A DNA stretch of 64,000 nucleotides from Rhodovulum sulfidophilum DSM 1374 (lineage in GTDB: Bacteria; Pseudomonadota; Alphaproteobacteria; Rhodobacterales; Rhodobacteraceae). The position numbers and the translations under genes are program-made. Where the stretch lies: contig NZ_CP015418.1 of assembly GCF_001633165.1 (NCBI RefSeq), forward strand, positions 3,844,001 to 3,908,000, read 5' to 3'. Positions 53,437-62,170 of the stretch are shown here, in pieces. The notes beneath the pieces were generated by a model. It was given only the letters and a program-made list of their open reading frames with translations, had not been told where the DNA came from and ran no database searches. How positions within the stretch are numbered: position 1 is the first letter of the stretch; every line of letters starts with the position of its first letter.

Positions 53437-54639
53437 ATGAAAATTCTGGTCGTTGACGACGACGATCTGGTCCGGGAATTGATCCTGCACAGCATAGGAC
53501 AGCTCGGCCATGACCTGCACGCGGCGGATAGCGGCGAGACTGCGCTGGAGCAAATCAAGGCCGGCCTGGAAGTGGATCTGGTGATCAGCGACTGGATGAT
53601 GCCCGGGATGACAGGCGTTGATCTTTGCGCCGAAGTCCGTCGTAAAACGAGACGACGGCATATCTTTTTCCTGCTTCTGACCGCGCGCGAAAGCCGCGAG
53701 GACTATCTGTCGGCCATGGAGGCCGGCGCCGACGACTTTCTGGTCAAGCCCTTCGATCCGGAAATGCTGGCCGCCAAGGTCCGCGCAGCGGAACGCATAT
53801 TCGGCCTGCAAACCCAGCTTGCGCTCAGCAACACGCAGCTGACGCAAAGCAACCAGGAACTCGACGACGCCCTTCGCAAGATGAAGAACGACATTCACGC
53901 CGCCGCCAAGCTTCAACTTGGGTTGCTGCCGCCAGAGAAGGTACGTTTTGGCCGTTTCAGGATGTCGGCCGCCTTGCTGCCATCCTCTGCGGTGTCGGGG
54001 GATATCTACAACTATTTCAACCTGGGCGACGAGACCTTCGGGCTCTATTCGCTCGATATCGCCGGACATGGTGCGCGTGCCGCGATGATGTCCTTCGCGA
54101 TTTCGCGCTTCATTATCGATCTGGGGGTCGTCGGCAACTTCGAACGCACCCGTACATTAAGCAGCTATGTGCAGGAATTGAACGAGATATTCCAATCCAG
54201 TCCGCCGGACAATGACTATTTCACGATGCTGCTGGCAACGATCTCGTCAGACGAGAAAATGCGGGTATGCCAGGCCGGGCATCCACACCCGATCGCCACG
54301 CCGATCGACGGCGGCCCACCTTTTCCGCTGGGCAAGGGCGGATTCCCGGTGGGTCTGCAGGAGGGTATTTCATATGAGGAATTCCTCGTGGATCTTACGC
54401 AGATTCACCGGGTCGTCTTCTATACTGACGGCATCACGGAATGCAGTGGCCCGAACGGAGAGCTGTTCGGCGTCGAGCGTTTTCAGACGCTGTTGCATGA
54501 AGCGGAGGGCAAGCCACTGGATGACGTCGTTCCGGCCGTCAAGCAAGCGATGATAAGCTGGCATGGGGGCGACGAATTCGATGACGATATCTCAATAATT
54601 GTCCTCGAGAATTGCGAGGCAACGCCGGAGGCCCCATGA
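53437..54639 (+). CDS. Response regulator with PP2C (SpoIIE/RsbU) phosphatase output
   Basis: A 400-residue regulator. Residues 1-120 are a receiver domain (MKILVVDDDD acidic pocket, phosphoacceptor Asp52 in SDWMMPG, Lys104 in VKPFDPE). A coiled coil (about 120-160, ALSNTQLTQSNQELDDALRK) leads to a PP2C-type phosphatase domain with SGDIYNYF, SLDIAGHGARAAMMSF, YTDGITE and DDDISIIVL, whose Asp residues bind two metals. Such proteins dephosphorylate STAS antagonists when their receiver is phosphorylated. ATG 53437 with AAAGGA seven bases upstream is preferred to GTG 53431. The STAS gene overlaps its stop (ATGA). Confidence 0.92.
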   Translation: MKILVVDDDDLVRELILHSIGQLGHDLHAADSGETALEQIKAGLEVDLVISDWMMPGMTGVDLCAEVRRKTRRRHIFFLLLTARESREDYLSAMEAGADDFLVKPFDPEMLAAKVRAAERIFGLQTQLALSNTQLTQSNQELDDALRKMKNDIHAAAKLQLGLLPPEKVRFGRFRMSAALLPSSAVSGDIYNYFNLGDETFGLYSLDIAGHGARAAMMSFAISRFIIDLGVVGNFERTRTLSSYVQELNEIFQSSPPDNDYFTMLLATISSDEKMRVCQAGHPHPIATPIDGGPPFPLGKGGFPVGLQEGISYEEFLVDLTQIHRVVFYTDGITECSGPNGELFGVERFQTLLHEAEGKPLDDVVPAVKQAMISWHGGDEFDDDISIIVLENCEATPEAP

Positions 54640-54971
54640 TAAAGACCGAACCCTCAGCTGGAGTGACCATCTTTGTGATCGGCACGCAGCGTCTGGACGC
54701 AAGCAATGCGACTGCATTCCACTCGCAATTGGCCCCGTTGATCAAGGGACACGATCGGATCATTCTTGACTTCACTTCCGTGGAATTCATGGATTCAACC
54801 GGAATTGGTGCGCTTGTCGGCGTAACCAAGGGGAAGAGCCCCGACGCACGCATTGCCATGTGCGGACTGACACCTGCAGTCGAGACCATCTTCAAGCTGC
54901 TGCGCATGGACATGTTTTTCCTCGTTGCTGCCGATCGCTCAGATGCCATCGCGCTGCTCGAAAGCGCCTGA
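54636..54971 (+). CDS. STAS-domain anti-sigma-factor antagonist
   Basis: A 111-residue single STAS domain of the SpoIIAA/RsbV type. The conserved FMDSTGIGALVG loop contains the Ser (Ser54) that the partner kinase phosphorylates and the PP2C phosphatase dephosphorylates. ATG 54636 overlaps the previous stop, so the phosphatase and its substrate are made together; a longer frame from 54612 lies inside the upstream gene. The next gene, encoding its likely kinase, follows after 3 bp. Confidence 0.92.
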   Translation: MIKTEPSAGVTIFVIGTQRLDASNATAFHSQLAPLIKGHDRIILDFTSVEFMDSTGIGALVGVTKGKSPDARIAMCGLTPAVETIFKLLRMDMFFLVAADRSDAIALLESA

Positions 54972-54974
54972 CGG

Positions 54975-55379
54975 ATGGGCAACATGCCTGGCCGCTTCAT
55001 ATTGAAGTACGATTTCCTGGAAGCGCCCCGTGTCTGGGACGCGATCAGTAGCGAAGTCAGCGCAAATTATCCGCAGGATGACCTGATAAAAATTCGTCTC
55101 GGCCTGACCGAGATCATCAACAATATCGTGGAACACGCTTCCAACGGGCAGGACGATGCCAGGTTTTCTCTTCGAATTCTGAAGCTTGAGAGCGGGCTTT
55201 TCTTATGTCTGTCTTATGCGGGCCCCGCTTTCGTGCCGCCGCCCGACGCTTTGGACGCGGAGAAGGTGCTGGCAAGTGAACGAACCCGCGGACGAGGTCT
55301 ATGGCTCATCTCTCAGTGTTTCACCCAGGTGAGGTATCGCGATCGTGGCCTCACTCAAAGGGTTATCGCGCGGCTATAG
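54975..55379 (+). CDS. RsbW-like anti-sigma serine kinase (HATPase_c_2)
   Basis: A 134-residue GHKL kinase of the RsbW/SpoIIAB type. The N box is LTEIINNIVEHA (Glu, Asn), a degenerate G1 box is LSYAGPAFVPPP (the usual DxGxxF is changed), and the G2 box is TRGRGLWLISQ. Such proteins phosphorylate the STAS partner and also bind a sigma factor or another target. No sigma-factor gene is in the window. It is the last gene of the block before a 112-bp gap. Confidence 0.88.
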   Translation: MGNMPGRFILKYDFLEAPRVWDAISSEVSANYPQDDLIKIRLGLTEIINNIVEHASNGQDDARFSLRILKLESGLFLCLSYAGPAFVPPPDALDAEKVLASERTRGRGLWLISQCFTQVRYRDRGLTQRVIARL

Positions 55380-55491
55380 CCCCCTCGTCGCCTGATCAAA
55401 CGCATCGGGTAGCGACAGAAACGGATCTTAAGAGATCAAACATATCTGTCAGCGACGATGCGGTTGGTTAAATAACTCCGGACGCCTCGAA

Positions 55492-58400
55492 ATGAGCTTT
55501 CTCAGGCCCCAAAAATCTCTGCCCAGGCACCCGGTCGTGACGGGCATGATCGTCGTCCTGACAGTCCTGGCGGTTGCCAACGGGGCGATCACGATAGAGA
55601 AACGGGCTCTGCTGGAAGCGGAACGCGACCTGGTGGCTCAGGAGGTCATGACTTTCGCCGCCCGCTTGCAGACAGAAATTAACTCGAACGTATATCTTGC
55701 AAATGGCCTCATTGCATTCATCGCAGTAAGCAAAGCCCCCGCCCCGCAGGAGATGAAAGCGGCAATGGCGTCGCTACATGGCGCGGGGCGAAATATTCGG
55801 AATATTGGCCTGGCACCCGGAAACAGAATAGAATACGTATTTCCGAATACCGGAAATTCTTCCGTCATCGGCCTGTACTACCCTGACCTCAAAGACCAGT
55901 GGCCCGCGGTGAAACGAGCCATTGACAGAAAAACGACCATTGTTGCAGGCCCGATAAATCTCAAGCAAGGCGGTGTTGGCCTGATAAGCCGGACTCCGGT
56001 ATTTCTTGAGGACGGCTCCTATTGGGGCATTCTTAGCCTGGTTCTGGACGCAGAGAGCGTGTTCGCACAAGCTGGCATCCTGCCTCTGCAGAACAACTTG
56101 AATATCGCTCTACGCCTGAAGGCAGACGATGGCGAGCCGGATCGGGTATTCAAAGGTGAGGCGGAGCTTTTCGCGCCGACCTCCATTATACGAGACATCG
56201 TTCTGCCAGGGCTGGTTTGGCAAATCGCAGCCACACCACGCGAAGGCTGGACACAGAGCCTCGGCCATTTGCAACTGCTCCGGGGACTTTCCTTGTTGCT
56301 GGCCTTATTCCTTGGAGGCCTGGCAGCAGGGCGCCAACGGCAGAGACTGGATCTGGCGCGCACTGAAAAACGTCTGGCGTCGGTGACAAAAGCGATCCGC
56401 GATGCGATCGTCGTCGTCGACGGTTCCGGAGACATCGTCGAACTGAACGCCGCAGCCGAGACCATGTTTGGCAGGCCGACAGCGCAAGCCAAATCAATGC
56501 CTGTCGCGGAGATGTTCGAGGTCGAGACGGTCTTGGCGAACACCTCCGTCCAGACAGTTGTGCAGGGCTGGCGAGCAGACGGTACAGAGCTTTGTCTGGA
56601 GGTCAGCTCAAGCACAGTTGACATGATGGGCAATCTCAAGACCATCTACTCGATCCGCGACGTCGGTGATCGCATGGCGATAGAAAATGCCCTGAGAAAG
56701 AGCGAGGAGCGTTTCCGCAACATCACCAGTCAGGTTCCCGGCGTAATCTACCAGTGGCAGGAGGGCCCGGGGGATCGCCGGGGTTTCACCTATGTGAGCC
56801 CCCGGGCCAACGAAATTCTCGGCCTTGAAGCAGACGCCCTTGTCGAAGATTGGAGTTTGTTTCAAATTCATCCTGACGAAATCGATGCTTGGGTCGCAAG
56901 CATCTCACATTCGATATCGACTGGCGAAGACTGGCAATTCGAGGGTCGCTTTTTGCGTGGCGACGAAACTCGGTGGTGGCGCGCGTTCTCAAGACCACAG
57001 CGCTTCGTCGACGACCCGGACGGTACCGTCGTTTTCACTGGCGTGATATTTGATGTAACCAGTGTCAAGGCTGCCCAACAGGCTCTGATCGCCAAAGAGC
57101 GGGAGCTGGCAGTCGTTCTCGAAAGCGCTCTGGACGGGATCATTTCCATCGACATGCGGGGGGTGATCCTTTCCGCGAATGCGGCGGCGGCGCAAATATT
57201 TCAGTACCGCACCGAAGAGCTCGTCGGCCAAAACGTATCAATGCTGATGCCTGACGCCATCGCCAGCAGGACTGAAAGATATTTGGACTCGGAGGCTGTA
57301 AGCGTCATACGGAAGGTCGTCGGCATGTCGCGAACCGTTATGGGACGACGTCGAAATGGTGAAGAGTTTCCAGTCGAGCTAAGTGTCGCTCAGACAATGG
57401 CTGGCTGTGGCTCGGCCTACACAGGCGTCTTGCGCGACATCACCGATCGCGTCGCGGCTGAACGTGAGCTGGAGGCAGCGCGCTTCGGCCTCGAGCAGAA
57501 AGCCAATGATCTGGAAATTCTGGCAGATGAGCGAGACCGCGCCCGGCGGGATGCAGAGCGCGCCAGCGAAGCGAAATCGAGTTTCCTCGCGGTCATGAGC
57601 CACGAACTGCGCACACCAATGACAGGAATCCTGGGCATCGCCGACTTACTGCTTTCTGAAACGCAATCGGCCCGCCATCGAAAATGGATCAACACGTTGC
57701 GACGCTCAGGTGTGAGCTTGCTTTCTCTGCTCGACGACATTCTCGATTTTTCGAAGATCGAAGCGGGCAAGCTCACCCTGGAATCGATTGCCTTCTTGCC
57801 GGATGTCGTGATGGCAGATGTTTGCGAACTGCTTTCCAGCACTGCGCAGGAAAAGGGGCTGGATTTCAAGATGGAGCAGCGGATATCTCCATCGCCGACG
57901 CTCATTGGCGATCCGATGCGGCTCCAGCAGATATTGCTGAACCTGACCACAAATGCTTTGAAATTCACCGACAAGGGCGGCGTAACCCTGAGTTTGGGTG
58001 ATGCCGAGAAGCTTCCAGACGGACGGTGGCGCATGGAATTCGAGGTTGCGGATACCGGAATCGGTATTCCCTCCGAGCTTCAGGCCAATTTGTTCCAACC
58101 CTTCACACAGGCGGAGGCGTCTACCACGCGCCGTTTCGGTGGGACAGGATTGGGGCTGGCGATCTCGGGACGCCTGGCAGAAGCGATGGATGGCGAAATC
58201 GACGTCAGCAGCGTCGAGGGAAAGGGCTCTGTTTTTCGGCTGACGATCGTTTTGCCCGAGGCGACCGAAATGACGGGCAATATCTCTCATCCCGCACGCC
58301 TCGCGCTCGGGCCAGCCCATGAACGGGCTCTTAACCTCCTGATCGCCGAGGACAATGAGACCAACCGGCTCTTACTGAACGATGCGCTGGAGATGTGCGG

Positions 58401-59148
58401 TCACTCTGTTACCACAGTCGAAAACGGCGCCGAGGCTGTCGCTATCGTTAAAAAGAACGACTTCGACGCCGTCATAATGGACATGCAGATGCCGGTCATG
58501 GACGGCGTGACCGCCGCCCGACTGATGCAGACGGAGGACGGAAATGGGCCTCCGATTATTTTGCTGACAGCCGATGCACTTTCTCGAAAGAGTTTCGAAA
58601 AAGAAAATGTGTTCGCTGCGGTCCTAACCAAACCCATCGATTGGGGACAACTTTTTTCCGCGCTAAATGAATTTGCGCGGAGAGATGGTGAAGCATCAGC
58701 CGACGCGCAGCAGCATGATAAGCGGTCCGGTTTTATTGGTGCTTCCAAAAATAATTCTGATCCAGGCGAAGAGGTTTCTTCGACAGAACCGCCCACACTC
58801 TCGTTGGAGTGGCTCGATGTCTTGCGTCAGACTATCCCACCTGACCGTATCAATTCGATCTTCGCCTCGCTGATTGAAAAGCTCGACCTCCAGTCGCGCG
58901 ACCTACGCGCTCGCCTAAGCGCCGGCGACCTTGAAGGAGCAGAACGCACGCTGCATAGCCTTCTCGGACTGAGTCGCCAATTCGGTTTAGGAAAAGTCGC
59001 CCAATGTTGTCAGAATATTTCCATCACTTCGGAGTCAGGGGACGTCGCACACCAAAGCCCCCTGTTGGAACGTTTTGATATTGAAATCTCATCTGCCCGC
59101 AGAGCGCTCAAAAATCATCTTGGCGCCCAACCCAAACCTTTCTTATGA
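55492..59148 (+). CDS. Hybrid sensor histidine kinase: CHASE, PAS, HisKA, HATPase, REC, HPt
   Basis: A 1218-residue membrane-bound hybrid kinase. Order: membrane helix 1 (about 14-33), a periplasmic CHASE-type sensor (about 50-240, FVFPNTGN-like region with VIGLYYPDLKDQWPAV), membrane helix 2 (about 260-278), three PAS domains (about 295-400, 405-530 and 540-660), a dimerisation domain with phosphoacceptor His704 (AVMSHELRTPMTG), an HATPase domain (NLTTNALKFTD, DTGIGIP, GGTGLGLAIS), a receiver with Asp997 (VIMDMQMPVMDG) and a terminal HPt domain with His1155 (RTLHSLLGLSRQF). The HPt can pass phosphate to a separate receiver; the only one next door is Asp52 of the PP2C response regulator. It lies 112 bp after the RsbW-like gene. 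Confidence 0.92.
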   Translation: MSFLRPQKSLPRHPVVTGMIVVLTVLAVANGAITIEKRALLEAERDLVAQEVMTFAARLQTEINSNVYLANGLIAFIAVSKAPAPQEMKAAMASLHGAGRNIRNIGLAPGNRIEYVFPNTGNSSVIGLYYPDLKDQWPAVKRAIDRKTTIVAGPINLKQGGVGLISRTPVFLEDGSYWGILSLVLDAESVFAQAGILPLQNNLNIALRLKADDGEPDRVFKGEAELFAPTSIIRDIVLPGLVWQIAATPREGWTQSLGHLQLLRGLSLLLALFLGGLAAGRQRQRLDLARTEKRLASVTKAIRDAIVVVDGSGDIVELNAAAETMFGRPTAQAKSMPVAEMFEVETVLANTSVQTVVQGWRADGTELCLEVSSSTVDMMGNLKTIYSIRDVGDRMAIENALRKSEERFRNITSQVPGVIYQWQEGPGDRRGFTYVSPRANEILGLEADALVEDWSLFQIHPDEIDAWVASISHSISTGEDWQFEGRFLRGDETRWWRAFSRPQRFVDDPDGTVVFTGVIFDVTSVKAAQQALIAKERELAVVLESALDGIISIDMRGVILSANAAAAQIFQYRTEELVGQNVSMLMPDAIASRTERYLDSEAVSVIRKVVGMSRTVMGRRRNGEEFPVELSVAQTMAGCGSAYTGVLRDITDRVAAERELEAARFGLEQKANDLEILADERDRARRDAERASEAKSSFLAVMSHELRTPMTGILGIADLLLSETQSARHRKWINTLRRSGVSLLSLLDDILDFSKIEAGKLTLESIAFLPDVVMADVCELLSSTAQEKGLDFKMEQRISPSPTLIGDPMRLQQILLNLTTNALKFTDKGGVTLSLGDAEKLPDGRWRMEFEVADTGIGIPSELQANLFQPFTQAEASTTRRFGGTGLGLAISGRLAEAMDGEIDVSSVEGKGSVFRLTIVLPEATEMTGNISHPARLALGPAHERALNLLIAEDNETNRLLLNDALEMCGHSVTTVENGAEAVAIVKKNDFDAVIMDMQMPVMDGVTAARLMQTEDGNGPPIILLTADALSRKSFEKENVFAAVLTKPIDWGQLFSALNEFARRDGEASADAQQHDKRSGFIGASKNNSDPGEEVSSTEPPTLSLEWLDVLRQTIPPDRINSIFASLIEKLDLQSRDLRARLSAGDLEGAERTLHSLLGLSRQFGLGKVAQCCQNISITSESGDVAHQSPLLERFDIEISSARRALKNHLGAQPKPFL

Positions 59149-59182
59149 TCAATTGATCACTTTGATAAATTGCCCCCCCAGC

Positions 59183-59224
59183 GACTCAGGTCGGGACCCA
59201 TTGATTTGATTTGGCGTGCATGAT
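59183..59224 (+). repeat. Right copy of the 42-bp IS5-type end
   Basis: It begins GACTCAGGTCGGGACCCATT and ends GGCGTGCATGAT, lies 25 bp upstream of the decayed IS5 transposase start, and matches 44534-44575 in inverted orientation at 40 of 42 positions. Confidence 0.8.
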
Positions 59225-60397
59225 TCATCGTTCGAAAACGAGTGGTGCCCATGTCCGATCTTTTCTGGTTGAGCGACGCACAGATGGCACGTCGGAGCCT
59301 TACTTTCCGAAGTCGCATGGCAAGCCCCGAGTTGATGATCGACGTGTTCTGAGTGGCATTATATTCATCAATCGCAACGGCTTGCGGTGGCGCGACGCCC
59401 CAAGGGAGTATAGCCTCCACAGTTGAAGGGGACCGTGGCCCCGGTGGTGCCGCGTAAGCCCCGGAAACGCTCTACACCCTTTGGAAACGATGGAGCGAAA
59501 AAGGCGTCTTCGCTCGGATCATGGCGGTTTGACCCTTTCCCCGACATCCCGGCCATTGCGAACCGGAATTTTCCACCTTTGAATGGACGAAGGAGGAAGA
59601 CCCATGAAGCGGAAGCGTTTCGCAGAAGAAAAAATCATCAGCGTGCTGAAGGAAAGCGAGGCAGGCGCGAAGACGGACGACATTTGTCGACGTCACGGCA
59701 TCAGCTCAGCCACGTTCTACAGCTGGCGGAAGAAATACGGCGGCATGGAGGCTGGCGATGCCAAGCGCCTGAGATTTCTGGAAGCTGAAAACGCTAAGTT
59801 GAAGCGGATCGTTGCAGACCAGATGCTGGACATGTCCGCCATGAAGGATCTGCTGCAAAAACACTGGTAATCCCATGGCGAAGCGACAAGCCGTGGGCTT
59901 TCTGATGGCCGCCGAGCACGGTGAGGAGACGACCGTGATGATCGACGCCACCCATCTGAAGGCCCATCGCACGGCGTCCAGCCTGGGCGTTAAAAAGGGG
60001 GGCGTGGGCGTCTGATTGGCCGAACCAAGGGCGGCATGAATACGAAACTGCACGCAATCTGCGACAGCGAGGGCAGACCCATCGACCTGTTCCTGACTGC
60101 CGGACCCGTCAGCGACTACATCGGGGCGCGTGCGCTGATCAGTGGGTTGCCCAACGTGAAGTGGCTACTCGGAGATCGCGGCTACGATGCCGACTGGTTC
60201 AGAGAAGCCTTGCAGGACAAGAAGATACGTCCCGTTCGGGGCAGATTTGATCCACTGGATCAAATCTTGTCGCCCCTCACCCCGGGCCGGAAGAAGCGGA
60301 AGACGCCCGTCCGCTACGATAAGCGTAGGTATAAGCGGCGCAACCGGATCGAGATCATGTTCGGCAGACTCAAGGACTGGAGGAGGGTTGCGACCCG
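59225..60397 (+). pseudogene. IS5-family transposase, disrupted and truncated
   Basis: The start (ATG 59251, MSDLFWLSDAQMAR) is followed by a one-base deletion; the frame then reads EPYFPKSHGKPRVDD and NGLRWRDAPREY, then an extra block of about 55 bases, LYTLWKRWSEKGVFARIMA, the nested IS3 piece (about 59529-59911), and TVMIDATHLKAHRTASS. A second one-base loss in a G run near 60001 is followed by MNTKLHAICDSEGRP, LLGDRGYDADWFREAL and IEIMFGRLKDWRRVATR, where the C-terminus is cut off by another IS3 fragment. All three catalytic regions are still recognisable. Confidence 0.85.
59604..59870 (+). CDS. IS3-family OrfA nested in the IS5 remnant
   Basis: An 88-residue OrfA (MKRKRFAEEKIISVLKESE, helix-turn-helix CRRHGISSATFYSWRKKYGG, zipper EAENAKLKRIVADQM). 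GGAGGAAG precedes the ATG at 59604. Only the first dozen residues of its OrfB remain (MAKRQAVGFLMA at 59876), fused in frame to IS5 sequence, so the element cannot move. The left edge lies near TTTGACCCTTTCCCC at about 59529. Confidence 0.85.
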   Translation: MKRKRFAEEKIISVLKESEAGAKTDDICRRHGISSATFYSWRKKYGGMEAGDAKRLRFLEAENAKLKRIVADQMLDMSAMKDLLQKHW

Positions 60398-60919
60398 TTA
60401 GCCGCGCAGCCGGGCGATGTTGTCCAGTTCACGCGCCACGCGTTGCCCGGAAAGGGACGTGTCGACCACGCAGGCCAGGCACTCCCGGTTGAAGTCGTCG
60501 ATGACGCACAGAACCCGGAAACGACGCCCGTCTGACAGGCTATCCGGCACGAAGTCCAGCGACCATCTTTGGTTCGGGCCTTGCGGGATTGCCATCGGCG
60601 CATGGGTGCCAATCGCCCGTTTCCGGCCACCACGCTTGCGCACCGTCAGGCCCTCTTCGAGGTAGATCCGATAGAGTTTCTTCCAGTTCACTTTCCAGCC
60701 CTCCCTGTTCAGCAGAATGTGCAGGCGCCGATAACCGAACCGCCTGCGTTCCCCGGACAACTCTTTCAAACGCTGACGCAGCCCTTGGTCCTGCGGCCTG
60801 CTTGACCTTCGCCGATAGACACGCGGATCAAGCCCGGCCAAGGCACACGCCCTCCGCTGGTTATAGTTCTTCTCTGTCATGGCCCAGTCCACGGCACGTC
60901 TCCGAGCACCGGGCTTCAA
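60398..60919 (-). pseudogene. IS3-family transposase OrfB, C-terminally truncated
   Basis: The 173-residue frame holds the HTH_21 region ([32 protein letters not shown]) and the first half of the rve core (RWSLDFVPDSL with the first catalytic Asp, VIDDFNRECLACVVDTSL). It breaks at ARELDNIARLRG just before the second Asp block (SDNGTE in the complete copy). The remaining core is missing. Confidence 0.88.
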
Positions 60920-61182
60920 AAGTTTTTTCCCAGCATTTCCTTGAGTGTGGCGACGTCGAGTATGTGCTCCGCCAGCATCTTCTTCAGCTTGGCGTTCTCA
61001 GTCTCCAGGGCCTTCAGCCTCTTGGCCTCGGACACTTCCATGCCGCCATACTTCGAGCGCCATTTGTAGAAGGTGCCATCGCTGATGCCGTGCTTGCGGC
61101 ACAGTTCCTTGGCACCTATCCCGGCCTGATGCTCCTTCAAGATGCCAATGATCTGCTCTTCGCTGAAACGGCTTTTCCGCAT
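60916..61182 (-). CDS. IS3-family OrfA of the truncated element
   Basis: An intact 88-residue OrfA (MRKSRFSEEQIIGILKEHQ, CRKHGISDGTFYKWRSKYGG, ETENAKLKKMLAEHILD). It is clearly related to OrfA of the complete element at 30983. Near the end, A AAA AAC (in GGA AAA AAC) is a classical slippery heptamer for the -1 shift into orfB. Confidence 0.88.
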   Translation of the reverse strand: MRKSRFSEEQIIGILKEHQAGIGAKELCRKHGISDGTFYKWRSKYGGMEVSEAKRLKALETENAKLKKMLAEHILDVATLKEMLGKNF

Positions 61183-61342
61183 CGTCTGTCTCCTCGTTTG
61201 GAGAACAGGCTAACCTCAAACCGCGGACTGTTCAGGGGAGCACGTCAGCCACTGCGCCGGCTTTTCCATGTGCGGCCAGAGGCAAACCTATTTGACGAAA
61301 AAGGCAGGTTCAGTTCAGCATCAAGATTCTGAGACGCTGATA

Positions 61343-62170
61343 TCAAAGGGAAATTTTGGCGCTCAGAGGCAGAACTTTGTGACAATTCCCACTCAGGTCT
61401 TGCCCGGCCAATAAGGCTTCACACCGCCAGCAATCATTTTCGTCGTGCCACGTGGAATTGACACTCGGTGTCACATAGCGGAAGCCACCGTCGAAATCGC
61501 GGGCGACGAAAAGTCCAAGCCCGGTGTTGGGGCCGAGCGGATTGATCTCGATCAGGCGCGGCACGAAGCTGGTATCGAGAAACAGGTCGGCGGCGAAATC
61601 GCTCTCGGGGACCTGTTTGATCAGCACCTCGGCCGCGCGCATCAGCGCCGCTTCGATGCGCGTGGCTGCCGCCGCTACCTCGGGCCAACCGCGATCGGGG
61701 TGATATTGCGTGATCCCCAGGAGCTGCCCACCCGCCACCAGCACACGGAACTCCGACCAGGGCGGAATATCGGCCCAGGCGAAAAGATGCAGCGATTGGT
61801 CGGACAGGCAAGGCGCCAGCAGCCTCTGGCAAGCGGCGACACGCCCGTTGGGTTGCGACAGTGCCGCCAACGCGTCCTCGGGCGTCAGAAGGCGCGGCAC
61901 CTGCCCGCGCGCCCGTAGGCTGCATCCCTCGAGCCGCAGATGCGCGCCTTGCGGCAGCTCGGCCAGCGCGGCGGCCAGGTCATCGCGCAGCGTGCCGGAG
62001 AACCGCCCCGAGGGGCGCTCCCCGGCGGCATGGGCGCAGATCAGCGCGAGGTCAGAGGGCGACAGATCGATCGCGTGATGGGGCAGGCAGACGCGCTCCA
62101 GCGGTCCCAGCCAGCGCGAGGTCGCGAACCGCGCCAGGTGGTCGCCCGGCAGGTCGCGCAGAACACTCAT
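61343..62170 (-). CDS. CDC123/D123-like ATP-grasp protein
   Basis: A 275-residue protein. Its second half matches the order of D123/CDC123 ATP-grasp proteins: PPWSEFRVLVAGGQLLGITQYH (the EFR...ISQ-type strand pair), a helix, then DFAADLFLDTSF and RLIEINPLGPNTGLGLF, in which the Asp and the EINP Glu/Asn would bind metal-ATP. Upstream is HLRLEGCSLRA. Bacterial D123 proteins have been linked to peptide-ligase and conflict-system contexts; a specific reaction is not known. It overlaps the upstream SUKH-like gene by 4 bp (ATGA), so it is part of the effector-immunity operon. Confidence 0.72.
   Translation of the reverse strand: MSVLRDLPGDHLARFATSRWLGPLERVCLPHHAIDLSPSDLALICAHAAGERPSGRFSGTLRDDLAAALAELPQGAHLRLEGCSLRARGQVPRLLTPEDALAALSQPNGRVAACQRLLAPCLSDQSLHLFAWADIPPWSEFRVLVAGGQLLGITQYHPDRGWPEVAAAATRIEAALMRAAEVLIKQVPESDFAADLFLDTSFVPRLIEINPLGPNTGLGLFVARDFDGGFRYVTPSVNSTWHDENDCWRCEALLAGQDLSGNCHKVLPLSAKISL

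Larger units (their letters stand above)
60398..61247 (-). mobile_element. Truncated IS3-family element
   Basis: The intact end is at 61247: read on the minus strand it begins TGACGTGCTCCCC, similar to the ends of the complete IS3 element at 30917 (TGACCTGCCCCCC). orfA is complete and orfB breaks off at 60398, where the IS5 remnant begins. Its other end is absent, so it cannot move by itself. Confidence 0.85.

Noticed and set aside
55380..55491. Riboswitch or sRNA in the gap before the hybrid kinase
   Set aside because: Only a 5-bp GATCT/AGATC arm pair is visible, too weak to support a structured RNA; a plain promoter is enough to explain the gap.
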